Of a stretch of DNA of 64,000 nucleotides, positions 25,756 through 33,758 are shown one piece after another. Within the stretch, counting starts at the first letter, position 1; each line of letters starts with the position of its first letter. The notes beneath the pieces were generated by a model. It worked only from the letters and a program-made list of their open reading frames with translations, did not search any database and was not told the DNA's origin. Source of the DNA: Sphingomonas changbaiensis NBRC 104936 (GTDB taxonomy: Bacteria; Pseudomonadota; Alphaproteobacteria; Sphingomonadales; Sphingomonadaceae); the NCBI RefSeq assembly GCF_000974765.1, contig NZ_BBWU01000028.1, positions 103,134-167,133 of the forward strand, given 5' to 3'. A program made the position numbers and the translations under genes.

Positions 25756-26181
25756 GTGTATTCGCTTGTCTATGTCTCCCGGAGCCTGCTGCCCTCCGGG
25801 CAGGCCGCCGCAGAGATCGATTCGATCGTCAACGTCTCGACGGCGCGCAACGCGGCAGCCGGGGTGACGGGGGCGTTGCTCTACACCGGCACCCGGTTCG
25901 CGCAATTGCTCGAAGGCGAGGAAGCGGCGGTGCTCGACATCATGGCCAGCATCGCGCGCGATGCCCGGCACTGCGATGTCGTCACCATCGATCAAGGGCC
26001 CGTCGCTGCCCGCCGCTTTTCCAGATGGTCGCTCGTCTATGTCGGCCATTCGACCTTCGCCGCCGGAATCGTCGAGCGCGCGCTGGCCGAAAACGGCGAG
26101 CCCGACGGCTATGCGCTGCGCAACCTCATGCGGCTGCTTCAGGAGCTTGCCCGTCCGCTGGCGCCGCCACCGGAAGAGTGA
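25756..26181 (+). CDS. BLUF-domain blue-light sensor protein
   Basis: A 141-residue protein with an N-terminal BLUF domain that binds FAD and senses blue light. The key residues are in place: Tyr6 in SLVYVSRS, Asn32 in ARNAAAGVTGALLY, Gln50 in RFAQLLEG, and Trp91 in RRFSRWSL, where the position that is often Met is Leu. The short helical C-terminal tail is typical of stand-alone BLUF proteins that act through protein contacts. The GTG start has AGGAAAGG upstream. Its 3' end overlaps the convergent PAS kinase gene by 56 bases, which links it by position to that kinase and the FixJ-type regulator. Confidence 0.92.
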   Translation: MYSLVYVSRSLLPSGQAAAEIDSIVNVSTARNAAAGVTGALLYTGTRFAQLLEGEEAAVLDIMASIARDARHCDVVTIDQGPVAARRFSRWSLVYVGHSTFAAGIVERALAENGEPDGYALRNLMRLLQELARPLAPPPEE

Positions 26182-27331
26182 AGCGGATCGTGGCGCCCTC
26201 GCCGTCGCGCGAGTCGATCCAGATCGTGCCGCCATGCGCCTCGACGATCGTGCGGCTGATCGACAAACCCACGCCCATGCCGTCCGGGCGGGTGGTATAG
26301 AGCGGGTCGAAGATCCGCGCCGTGTCCGCCGGCGCGATGCCCGGGCCGGTATCGGTGACCGATACTTCGCAATAGCCGGGGCGGCCGCATCCGGTTTGAA
26401 TCACGATGTCGCGCCGGCGGCGGCCTTGCATCGCGTCCACCGCATTGCGGATCAGGTTCACCAGGACCTGCCGGATCTGGATTCGATCCGCCAGAACCGT
26501 GCATTCACCGTCCAGGCCAAGCCGGCAGCGAACGCCGTTGGCCCCAGGATCGGCCATCGCGAAGCGGCATGCCTCTTCCACCAGCTCCGCCAGATTCTCG
26601 CGCCGCGTCTCGACCGTTCCGCGCGTGACGAATTCGCGGACGCGCCGTACGATCTCTGAGGCGCGCACCGTATTGCGATCGGCATTCTCCAGGCCGTCGG
26701 CAAGCTCCTCCCTGCCTGGCCCCTCGACGTCGGCCAGCAGCCGTTTGCAGCCGCGGACATATTGGGCGATCGCGGTCAGCGGCTGGTTCAGGTCGTGCGC
26801 GATCGCCGTCGCCATCGCGCCCATCGCGCTCAGCCGCGAGACATGGGCCAGCTCTGCTTCTGCGCGCCGATAGCCCTCCTCGGCCTCATGGCGCTCCTGC
26901 ACGTCTTCAAGGGTGCCGTACCAGACGACCTCGTCTCCGCCGTCGTCGGCCCGCTTGGCCGCGCGGGCGTGGCACCAGCGATAGCTGCCGTCGGCGCCGC
27001 GCACCCGCCATTCGCGCTCGAAACGCCGTCCGGTCCAGACCGCCTGCGTCCATGCCTGAAGCAGCCCGTCGGCATCCTCGGGGTGCACGAAATCCTGCCA
27101 GCCGGTGCCTGTCGCCTGGTGCGGCGCGGCGCCGGTCCAGTCGCGCCAGCGCTTGCCGACCGCCAGGATGCGGCCCTGCCCGTCCGCCGTCCACGGGATG
27201 AGGCTGCTGAGCTCGACGACGTGCCGGTAGAGTTCTTCGCTTTCCCTCAGCTGCTGCTGCGCGCGCTCCAGCTCGGCGGTGCGCTCGGCGATCTCCGCGG
27301 CGGCACGTTCGTTATCGGCCAAGTCACCCAT
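26126..27331 (-). CDS. PAS-domain soluble histidine kinase (FixL-like)
   Basis: A 401-residue kinase. An N-terminal coiled region (AAAEIAERTAELERAQQQLR) leads to a PAS domain with PAC (ELYRHVVELSSLIPWTADGQ through EREWRVRGADGSYRWCHARA). A HisKA domain with the phosphorylated His in AIAHDLNQPLTAIAQYVRG and a HATPase_c domain (NLIRNAVDAM, DTGPGIAP, GMGVGLSISRTIV) follow. There is no membrane segment and no obvious heme-binding His as in FixL, so the cofactor is unknown. The start at 27331 has GGAGGTGGAG upstream. Partner: probably the FixJ-type regulator at 24895. Confidence 0.9.
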   Translation of the reverse strand: MGDLADNERAAAEIAERTAELERAQQQLRESEELYRHVVELSSLIPWTADGQGRILAVGKRWRDWTGAAPHQATGTGWQDFVHPEDADGLLQAWTQAVWTGRRFEREWRVRGADGSYRWCHARAAKRADDGGDEVVWYGTLEDVQERHEAEEGYRRAEAELAHVSRLSAMGAMATAIAHDLNQPLTAIAQYVRGCKRLLADVEGPGREELADGLENADRNTVRASEIVRRVREFVTRGTVETRRENLAELVEEACRFAMADPGANGVRCRLGLDGECTVLADRIQIRQVLVNLIRNAVDAMQGRRRRDIVIQTGCGRPGYCEVSVTDTGPGIAPADTARIFDPLYTTRPDGMGVGLSISRTIVEAHGGTIWIDSRDGEGATIRFTLPVAAPADGQAPEAAA

Positions 27332-27417
27332 GGTGCTCCACCTCCGATTCGTGAACGAAACGGAACGCATCGCGATCCGCTCTTTTCCACGCGCCTCTTC
27401 TGTGCTGAGCGGGGCGC

Positions 27418-27756
27418 ATGAAAGCCACCATCTTCCACAACCCGCGCTGCGGCACCTCGCGCAACACCTTGGCCATGCTCGAAGCCGAGCCGGGCATCGA
27501 CCTGACCGTCATCGACTATCTGAAAACCCCGCCCAGCCGGGACGAGCTCGCACGGCTCTACGCGCGCGCCGGGATCAGCCCGCGCGACGGCCTGCGGGCC
27601 AAGGAAGAGGCCGCAGCGGGGCTCTCGGGTGCCGCCGACGCGGCAGTCCTCGACGCGATGGCCGCGAACCCGATCCTGATCGAACGTCCGCTGGTCGAAA
27701 CCGAAAAAGGCGTCCGCCTCTGCCGGCCCGCGGACAAGGTGCGCGAGATCCTCTAG
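27418..27756 (+). CDS. arsC: Glutaredoxin-type arsenate reductase
   Basis: A 112-residue ArsC-family protein that reduces arsenate to arsenite with glutathione/glutaredoxin. It has the active Cys11 in NPRCGTSRNTL, and arginines at 60, 90 and 103 that correspond to the three substrate-binding arginines of the E. coli enzyme. There is no arsB, arsR or acr3 nearby, so it is not in an ars operon and could serve general resistance. Its last four bases overlap the convergent DedA gene. The length is shorter than the 141-residue plasmid ArsC, as in the YfgD/chromosomal group. Confidence 0.88.
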   Translation: MKATIFHNPRCGTSRNTLAMLEAEPGIDLTVIDYLKTPPSRDELARLYARAGISPRDGLRAKEEAAAGLSGAADAAVLDAMAANPILIERPLVETEKGVRLCRPADKVREIL

Positions 27757-28385
27757 CGCACCCGGCGCTTCCAGCGGGTCCACAGGAACCAGCCGACGAC
27801 GACCAGACCGGCGACGACGATCACCGCGTCCAGCCGGTGGAACCAGTCCTTCAGCCGCGGATCGCTGTCCCAGGCTTCGCCCAGCTTCATGCCGATCCAG
27901 GCCAGCCCGAAGCAGAACGGCCAGGAGCCGATGAAGGTGTAGAGGTGGAATCGCCCGAGCGGCATCGCCGCGACCCCGGCGGGGAGCGCGATGAACGACC
28001 GCACCACCGGCAGCATGCGCGCGATCAGCACCGCGATGCTGCCGAACCGCGCGAAGAACCGCTCCGAAAGCTCCAGATCGTGCGCGTCGAGCAGCACATA
28101 TTTGCCCCAGCGCAGGATCGCCGCGCGTCCGCCGCGCTTGCCCACTTCATAGGCCGGGATCGACCCCAGGTTGCAGCCGAGCGCGCCCGCGGTCGCGACC
28201 AGGTACAGGTTCAGCTCGCCGGTCGAGACCAGATAGCCGCCGAACGGCATGATGATCTCGGAGGGCAGCGGAATGCACGCGCTCTCGATCGCCATCAGCA
28301 GCACGATGCCGAGATAGCCGCCGGCCGAAATGACCGCGATGATGAACGTCGCCATGGCGGCGATGATGGTGTGAAGAATCGACAT
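27753..28385 (-). CDS. DedA-family membrane protein
   Basis: A 210-residue inner-membrane protein of the DedA/SNARE-associated family, now viewed as undecaprenyl-phosphate or phospholipid translocases. Motifs: LLMAIESACIPLPSEIIMPFGG with the conserved E-x(n)-P-P-x-E, GSIPAYEVGKRGG, ARMLPVVRSFIALPAGVAAM with the R-x-x-P-x-x-R membrane arginines, and FLWTRWKRRVR at the C-terminus. About five hydrophobic segments are seen. The ATG at 28385 is preferred; the ATG at 28403 is an alternative. Confidence 0.88.
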   Translation of the reverse strand: MSILHTIIAAMATFIIAVISAGGYLGIVLLMAIESACIPLPSEIIMPFGGYLVSTGELNLYLVATAGALGCNLGSIPAYEVGKRGGRAAILRWGKYVLLDAHDLELSERFFARFGSIAVLIARMLPVVRSFIALPAGVAAMPLGRFHLYTFIGSWPFCFGLAWIGMKLGEAWDSDPRLKDWFHRLDAVIVVAGLVVVGWFLWTRWKRRVR

Positions 28386-28433
28386 GGAATCCCGCTCGCC
28401 CATCCTAACGGGTGGGTTGTGCCGCCCCCTTAG

Positions 28434-28490
28434 CCGTTCGCTTCGAGCGAAGTCGAGAAGCGTATCTCGACTTCGCTCGATACGAACGGA
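28434..28490. repeat. Inverted repeat of the TCGACTTCGCTCGA type
   Basis: Left arm GTTCGCTTCGAGCGAAGTCG continuing AGA, a short AGCGTA-like centre, and right arm TCTCGACTTCGCTCGATACG continuing AAC. The arms match apart from a small bulge. It lies between the S9 peptidase 3' end and the DedA 5' end, both on the minus strand. The motif is a common dispersed palindrome in sphingomonads. Confidence 0.75.
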
Positions 28491-28494
28491 TTTG

Positions 28495-30564
28495 TTATTG
28501 GGAGCCTCCGGAAGGCCTCAGCCACCGGTCCAGCCAGGCGAACACCTCGCTGTACCATTGGATCGAGTTGCGGGGCTTCAGCACCCAGTGGTTCTCGTCC
28601 GGAAAGATCAGCAGCCGCGACGGAATGTCCCGCCGCTGCAGCGCGGTGAACGCCGCCAGCCCCTGCGTATAGGGAATCCGGAAATCCTTCTCGCCGTGGA
28701 TCACCAGCATCGGCGTCTTCCACTTGTCGACGAAGTTCACCGGGTTCCATTTCTCATATTCCTGCGGCGCCTCGTAGTATGGATGGCCGCCATGCTCCCA
28801 CTCGTCGAACCAGAGCTCTTCGGTCTCGTACGCCATCGCCCGCGCATCGAAGACGCCGTCGTGCATGACGATGCATTTGAACCGGTCGGGCCAATTCCCC
28901 TCGATCCAGTTCATCATATAGCCGCCATAGCTGCCGCCCAGCGCGCAGGCATTGTCGATGTCGAGCTGCGGGTCTTCCCGGGCGGCGGCGGGCAGGCCCA
29001 GCTTCAGGTCCTGCAAGGGCTTGCCGCCCCAATCCTTGTTGATGCTGTCGGTGAAGGCCTGGCCATAGCCGGTCGAGCCGTGGAAATCGATCGTGACCGC
29101 GGCATAGCCGGGGGCGACGAACAGCTTCGGGTTCCAGCGATAGGACCAGCTGTTGCCGAACGATCCCTGCGGCCCGCCATGGACGAGCAGCTCGACCGGC
29201 AGCTTGCCCGCCGCGCCCTCGGTCTTGATGATCTGGCCCCAGACGGTGTCGCCGTTGGCGCCGGCAAAGCTGAAGCGCTTCACGCTGACCGGGTCGATCT
29301 CCTTCAATTTGTCGGCATTGACCGCGGTCAGCCGCACCGACTTGCCGCCCTTCCAGCGATACAGGTCGTCGGGCGCCTGGATGCTGTTCAGCGTGTAGAC
29401 GACCGAGCCATCGGCCAGCGGCTTCACATTGCCGACCGTGCCGCCCTCGGTCAGCCGCGTCGCCTTGCCGGTGGCGATATCGATCCGGAACAGCGGCTCG
29501 TCGAGCACTTCGCCCGCGGTCACCAGCAGGCTCTTGCCATCCGCCGCCCAGGCGATCGAGCCGACCGACCGATCCCAGTTCGGCGCGACCTCGCGCGTCG
29601 CGCCGGTCGCCACATTGCGCAGCATGATGCCCAGCCGGTCGGCTTCATAGCGGGGCCGCTTCATCGCCGCATAGGCGAGCCATTTGCCGTCGGGGGAGAC
29701 CGCCGGATAGGTGTCGGTCGCGTCGTTGGCGTCGGTCAGGTTGACCGGCTCGCCGTTCGGGCCGGCGGCGAAGATGTCGAGATTGGTCGACAGCGGCTCG
29801 ATCCGCCCGGCCTCGCGCAGCGCGAAATAGAGCGTCTTGCCGTCCGGGCTCCAGGCCAGCTCCTCGCTGCCGCCGAACGGCTTGGACGGGGCGTCGCCGA
29901 CCAGCTTGGTCGCAACCGGCACGCCCGCCCCGCTGGGCTTCCCGTCCGCCATCGGCAGCACGAAGATGCGCGAGCGCGTGCCCGGCTCCGCCCAGGTGTC
30001 CCAGTGGCGCACGAACAATTGGTCATAGGTCCGGCCGCTCCCGCCCTTGGACGCGTCGGGTTTCGCATCCGCGGTGCAGTTGTAATCCGTGCAGTCGAGC
30101 GGCCGGTCGCCCCAGATCGCGATCCGGTCGCCGGTGGGCGCGAGCAGGAAGCCGCCAATGTCGGTCGAAAGGCTGGTCAGCTGCTCGGGCGCACCGCCCG
30201 AGGCCGCGACGCGCCATAGCTGATCCGAGCCGCCGGCATCGCTCAGGAAATAGATCCACTTGCCGTCGGCCGAGAAGGCCGGATCATGCTCGCTCTTGTC
30301 GGCCGGCCCGGACGCGATCCGTACCGGCGCCGCATTCTTCGCCTTCAGGTCGAGCAGCCAGAGGTGATTGCGCCCCTTGTTCGCGGCAAGATCGGTCTCG
30401 CGCAGCTGATAGACCAGCCAGCGCCCGTCCGGCGACGTGGCCGGCGCGCCGATCCGCCGCATCGTGGCCAGATCGGTCGCCGTCATCGGGCGGGCTTCGG
30501 CGATGGTGGGGGTCAGGGCGGCAGAGCCCAGGGCGAGCGCGATCAGCGTCTTCTTCATGGACAT
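28495..30564 (-). CDS. Secreted S9-family prolyl oligopeptidase / acylaminoacyl peptidase
   Basis: A 689-residue serine peptidase with a signal peptide (MKKTLIALALGSAALTPTIAEA). WD40-like beta-propeller repeats follow (PDGRWLVYQL, ADGKWIYFLSD, PDGKTLYFAL, PDGKWLAYAAM), then an alpha/beta-hydrolase domain. The triad is Ser in GGSYGGYM, Asp in HGEKDFRIP and His in PDENHWVL. The C-x(n)-C pair in RPLDCTDYNCTA suggests a periplasmic disulfide. It probably releases dipeptides or acylated residues from short peptides. Several in-frame ATGs exist (30576, 30564, 30558); 30564 is chosen for its AGG spacing. Confidence 0.92.
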   Translation of the reverse strand: MSMKKTLIALALGSAALTPTIAEARPMTATDLATMRRIGAPATSPDGRWLVYQLRETDLAANKGRNHLWLLDLKAKNAAPVRIASGPADKSEHDPAFSADGKWIYFLSDAGGSDQLWRVAASGGAPEQLTSLSTDIGGFLLAPTGDRIAIWGDRPLDCTDYNCTADAKPDASKGGSGRTYDQLFVRHWDTWAEPGTRSRIFVLPMADGKPSGAGVPVATKLVGDAPSKPFGGSEELAWSPDGKTLYFALREAGRIEPLSTNLDIFAAGPNGEPVNLTDANDATDTYPAVSPDGKWLAYAAMKRPRYEADRLGIMLRNVATGATREVAPNWDRSVGSIAWAADGKSLLVTAGEVLDEPLFRIDIATGKATRLTEGGTVGNVKPLADGSVVYTLNSIQAPDDLYRWKGGKSVRLTAVNADKLKEIDPVSVKRFSFAGANGDTVWGQIIKTEGAAGKLPVELLVHGGPQGSFGNSWSYRWNPKLFVAPGYAAVTIDFHGSTGYGQAFTDSINKDWGGKPLQDLKLGLPAAAREDPQLDIDNACALGGSYGGYMMNWIEGNWPDRFKCIVMHDGVFDARAMAYETEELWFDEWEHGGHPYYEAPQEYEKWNPVNFVDKWKTPMLVIHGEKDFRIPYTQGLAAFTALQRRDIPSRLLIFPDENHWVLKPRNSIQWYSEVFAWLDRWLRPSGGSQ

Positions 30565-30743
30565 GCTGCCTAGCATCCCATCCGCCCGGATTGAAAGCCC
30601 GCGGCGAACCGAGCCCATTCTTCGGCGAAGTTCGGAACAATACCCAACAAGCCTAGAAACCGATTGGGGAATCCCGCGTTAACCATTGCAGGTGCGCGCA
30701 TACGAACGCGCAGGGCTTCGGGGTTATCTAAGGGGTGTCACAA

Positions 30744-31403
30744 ATGACCGTATCCAGAATTGCTTCCATTGCCGCGGTTGCAGCCGCGTTCGCCTTTGCC
30801 GGCCCGGCAGCCGCTTCGATCGAGATCTTCAATTCTCCCGGCAGCGTCCAACCTTCCGAAAACGTGCTGGTCGATGGCGGCCTGACCGGCCAGACCGTGT
30901 TCGGCCATACCAACAAGAGCAACACCAGCGTCAGCTTCCTGTCGCTGGCGAACGGCGTCACCCTGCAAGGCTTCGGCAACGGCCAGGCGCGGGTCCAGGC
31001 GCTTACCGGGTCGCTCGATGCGCTTCGATTTTTCCGGACAGACGGCGCGGGCTTCGGCGAGGTCGAGTTCGACCTGCACAAGGCCGCGCGCGACACCGAC
31101 ACGGTCAACGTGACCTTCTTCGGCGATTTCGGCACCGAAACGCGCACGTTCGATCTGGGCAACGGCAACAATTGGTTCTCGGCCCGCACCAGCGGCGGCG
31201 ACCTGATCACCGCCGTTTCGTTCGACACCAGCGGGTCCGGCGTCGACGACATCCGCCAGGTGCGGCTCGGCGCGCTCGCCGGCGTCACCCCGCCCCCGCC
31301 CGCCGTTCCCGAACCGGCGACCTGGGCCATGATGCTCGGCGGCTTCGGCCTGCTCGGCGCAGCGGCACGGCGTCGGACGCGCGTCACGGCAATGACGAGC
31401 TGA
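30744..31403 (+). CDS. PEP-CTERM sorted exported protein
   Basis: A 219-residue exported protein with a signal peptide (MTVSRIASIAAVAAAFAFAG PAAA) and the C-terminal sorting signal VPEPATWAMMLGGFGLLGAA followed by RRRTR. This PEPxxWAMM form is typical of sphingomonads. The middle is beta-rich, with repeated F-D-L and T-D motifs and no catalytic pattern. The ATG at 30744 is preferred over the GTG at 30735 because AGGGG lies nine bases upstream. The protein is probably handled by an exosortase encoded elsewhere. Confidence 0.85.
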   Translation: MTVSRIASIAAVAAAFAFAGPAAASIEIFNSPGSVQPSENVLVDGGLTGQTVFGHTNKSNTSVSFLSLANGVTLQGFGNGQARVQALTGSLDALRFFRTDGAGFGEVEFDLHKAARDTDTVNVTFFGDFGTETRTFDLGNGNNWFSARTSGGDLITAVSFDTSGSGVDDIRQVRLGALAGVTPPPPAVPEPATWAMMLGGFGLLGAAARRRTRVTAMTS

Positions 31404-31409
31404 ATCGCT

Positions 31410-31447
31410 CGGCCGGGAAGCCGATCCGGTTTGACGCTTCCCGGCCG
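31410..31447 (+). terminator. Stable hairpin after the PEP-CTERM gene
   Basis: A 12-base stem CGGCCGGGAAGC/GCTTCCCGGCCG with a 14-base loop starts six bases after the stop codon. There is no T run, so it may be a 3'-stabilising hairpin or a weak terminator. Confidence 0.45.
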
Positions 31448-31477
31448 CACAGGCGTGGAAATAATGCTGTCCTACAT

Positions 31478-31494
31478 ATAACCAAACAGGTTAT
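31478..31494. promoter_or_regulatory. Short palindrome upstream of the terminase-like gene
   Basis: ATAACC-AAACA-GGTTAT, an AT-rich palindrome in very GC-rich DNA, ends 25 bases before the ATG at 31520. Its position between probable promoter and start suits an operator or autoregulatory site. Confidence 0.4.
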
Positions 31495-31519
31495 CTTTGC
31501 CTTCGTGAGGAGGCGGAGA

Positions 31520-32212
31520 ATGGATCAGCACAGCACGACAGATCACGCCCTTGTTCCCTGGGCGGAGGCCGCGGACGAGGAGGCGCCGAGGCGTCATGAC
31601 GCCTTTGCCGGCAAGCGCCGGCGCGCGTTTCTCGACGCTCTCGCCAAAACCGGCTGCGTCCGCGATGCGGCCCGGGCCGCAGGGGTCGCACCGGCGACCG
31701 TGTACAACCACCAGGCCCGCGATGCCGCGTTCGCGCATCATTGCCGGATCGCGATCGACATGGCCGGCACCGATATCGAGCTGCACGCCTGGGAACGCGG
31801 CGTGATCGGAATCGAGGAGGAAGTCCTCGCCTATGGCAAGGTCGTCGGCACCCGCATCAAACGGTCTGACATGATCCTGAAGCTGCTGCTTCAGGGCTGC
31901 AAGCCGAACAAATACGGCCCCCGCGCCGGCTTCACGCGCAAACGTCTGACCGCCGCCTTCCGCCGGGAAATCGAACGCGAGGTTCGGGAGGAATGGCGGC
32001 AAATCGACAAGCGAACGGCCGCCGAGGGCATCGAGAAGCTGACGCAACAGCTCATGCGCTTGGGTGCCCGACGCGATCAGGAACGGCGCGAGGCGGGCTG
32101 GGTCCAGTACAATGGAGTCACCTGGATTCCGCCGGGCTGGAGCTGGACCGGCGACGGCGAACCGTTCGTCCCGCCAGAGCCGGACATCGGAAATTTTCCG
32201 GAATCCATGTGA
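31520..32212 (+). CDS. Terminase small-subunit-like HTH protein
   Basis: A 230-residue protein with an N-terminal helix-turn-helix (RRAFLDALAKTGCVRDAARA, then AGVAPATVYNHQARDAAF) of the kind found in phage terminase small subunits and related stand-alone proteins. It is followed by the segment ELHAWERGVIGIEEEVLAYG and SDMILKLLLQGCKPNKYGPR, also typical of that group. The C-terminal part has a helical charged region and an aromatic tail (YNGVTWIPPGWSWTGDGEPF). No terminase large subunit, portal or integrase gene is near, so it is either a lone phage remnant or a domesticated regulator. AGGAGG precedes the start by six bases. Confidence 0.65.
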   Translation: MDQHSTTDHALVPWAEAADEEAPRRHDAFAGKRRRAFLDALAKTGCVRDAARAAGVAPATVYNHQARDAAFAHHCRIAIDMAGTDIELHAWERGVIGIEEEVLAYGKVVGTRIKRSDMILKLLLQGCKPNKYGPRAGFTRKRLTAAFRREIEREVREEWRQIDKRTAAEGIEKLTQQLMRLGARRDQERREAGWVQYNGVTWIPPGWSWTGDGEPFVPPEPDIGNFPESM

Positions 32213-32259
32213 ATGTCGTCCATGTCGGCCACCTCCGGCCGCTACCCCAAATTGATAAA

Positions 32260-32394
32260 TCCTCCCCTGCAAGGGGAGGGGGACCGCCCGGCGCAGCCGG
32301 GCGGTGGAGGGGTGTCAGCGGTGAAGAATCAAACTCGACGGCTGACACCGCTCCCTCGCGCCGGTCGAGTCACCTCCCCGGCAAGGGGAGGATC
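32260..32394. repeat. GC-rich intergenic repeat, family A (copy 3, variant)
   Basis: Outer arms TCCTCCCCTGCAAGGGGAGG and CTCCCCGGCAAGGGGAGGA, hairpin CCGCCCGGCGCAGCCGGGCGG, and the inner pair GAGGGGTGTCAGC/GCTGACACCGCTCC. It is located between the convergent terminase-like and PHB depolymerase genes. Confidence 0.85.
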
Positions 32395-32405
32395 AGCCGC
32401 TCGCC

Positions 32406-33626
32406 TTACCCCGCGTGGGCGGCGATCCACTCTTCGAGCACAGGCGCGATCTTCTCGCGCCATTTGCTGCCGTTGAAGATGCCGTAATGGCCGACGCCCT
32501 TGGCGAGCAGATATTTCTTGTCCGCCTTGGGCAGGTTGGTCGCGAGCGTCAGCGCGGCCTTGGTCTGGCCGATTCCAGAAATGTCGTCGCGCTCGCCCTC
32601 GATCGCCAGCAGGCCGATATCGGTGATCGCGCCGGGATCGACCTTCACGCCGCGATGCACCCATTCGCCTTTCGGCAAGGCGTGGCGCTGGAACACCAGG
32701 TCGACCGTCTCCAGGTAGAATTCGGCGGTCATGTCGCAGACGGAGCGATACTCGTCGTAGAACTCCTTGGTCCGGTCCGCGCTTTCGCCATCGCCCTGGA
32801 CCAGGTGCTTGAACATCTCCCAATGGCTCATCAGGTGATCGCCAAGGTTCATCGACATGAAGCCGGCGAGCTGCAGGAAGCCCGGATAGACTTTCCGCCC
32901 TGCGCCCGGATAGCTGAACGGCACGGTCGCGATCACATTCTGCTGGAACCAGGCGTGCGGCCGCTGGGTCGCGAGCGTGTTGACTGCGGTCGGCGCCTCG
33001 CGCGTGTCGATCGGGCCGCCCATCATCGTCAGCGTCTTCGGCCGGCACGGATGCTTGCCCGCGGCCATCAGGGCCGCCGCTGCATAGCAGGGCACCGATG
33101 GCTGGCAAACCGCCAGCATGTGCGCGCCGGGCCCGATCGTCTCGAGGAACTCGATCAGGTAATCGACATAATCCTCAAGATCAAAGCTGCCTTCCGCCAG
33201 CGGCACCAGCTTCGCGTCGCGCCAGTCGGTGATGTAGACGTCGTGCCTCGGCAGCATCCGCTCGACGGTGCCGCGCAGCAGCGTCGCGTAGTGGCCGGAC
33301 ATCGGCGCGACGATCAGCAATTTCTGTCCGCCCTCCACGCCTTCGCGCCGGAAGCGCTTCAGCTGGCCGAACGGTTTTCTGAGGACGATGTCTTCTTCCA
33401 CGACCACCTTGCGATCGTCGATCGTGGTATAGGGCAGTCCGAATTCGGGCTTGCCGCGCGGCGCCGCGGCATGGGCGAAGACTTCAAGGGCGGAAGCGAC
33501 CAGCGGCCCTCCGCCGAAATAGGCCATCGGATTGGCGGGATTGGAAAGAAACTCGGCGCCTGCATTGGCGAAGGCGCTGGCCCCCGCGAGCAGCGAGCGC
33601 TGCCATTCATAAGCATCGTACAGCAT
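32406..33626 (-). CDS. phaZ: Intracellular poly(3-hydroxybutyrate) depolymerase
   Basis: A 406-residue enzyme that mobilises stored polyhydroxybutyrate. It belongs to the intracellular depolymerase family with the N-terminal MLYDAYEWQRSL and a cysteine nucleophile in MLAVCQPSVPCYAAAALMA, the CQP box that replaces the usual lipase Ser. Asp in IEGERDDISGIGQT and His in GVGHYGIFNGSKW complete the triad. The last motif (YLLAKGVGHYGIFNGSKWRE) is diagnostic. It has no signal peptide, as expected for granule-bound PhaZ. No phaC or phasin gene is in the window. Confidence 0.92.
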   Translation of the reverse strand: MLYDAYEWQRSLLAGASAFANAGAEFLSNPANPMAYFGGGPLVASALEVFAHAAAPRGKPEFGLPYTTIDDRKVVVEEDIVLRKPFGQLKRFRREGVEGGQKLLIVAPMSGHYATLLRGTVERMLPRHDVYITDWRDAKLVPLAEGSFDLEDYVDYLIEFLETIGPGAHMLAVCQPSVPCYAAAALMAAGKHPCRPKTLTMMGGPIDTREAPTAVNTLATQRPHAWFQQNVIATVPFSYPGAGRKVYPGFLQLAGFMSMNLGDHLMSHWEMFKHLVQGDGESADRTKEFYDEYRSVCDMTAEFYLETVDLVFQRHALPKGEWVHRGVKVDPGAITDIGLLAIEGERDDISGIGQTKAALTLATNLPKADKKYLLAKGVGHYGIFNGSKWREKIAPVLEEWIAAHAG

Positions 33627-33758
33627 CAGCGTCCTTCAGTAGCGCCCACCCCTGAACGCTTCGTCACCGGTTTGGCTCAATCCGTCCCCCCGTGCAACGC
33701 CGCCTGCCCGACTATCCCCATGTTGAGGCCCCGCCTCGCTCCTGCTAGTCGCGACATC

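Noticed and set aside
27418..27756. An arsenic resistance operon
   Set aside because: Only arsC is present. No arsenite pump or ArsR-type regulator lies nearby.
30686..32212. A 508-codon frame joining the PEP-CTERM region to the terminase-like gene
   Set aside because: Its first part is the shifted frame of the PEP-CTERM gene. Only the part from 31520 has a ribosome site and a recognisable domain.
32415..33758. N-terminal extension of the ABC transporter frame by 448 codons
   Set aside because: This stretch is antisense to a complete PHB depolymerase gene and has no homology pattern. The transporter starts near 33759.
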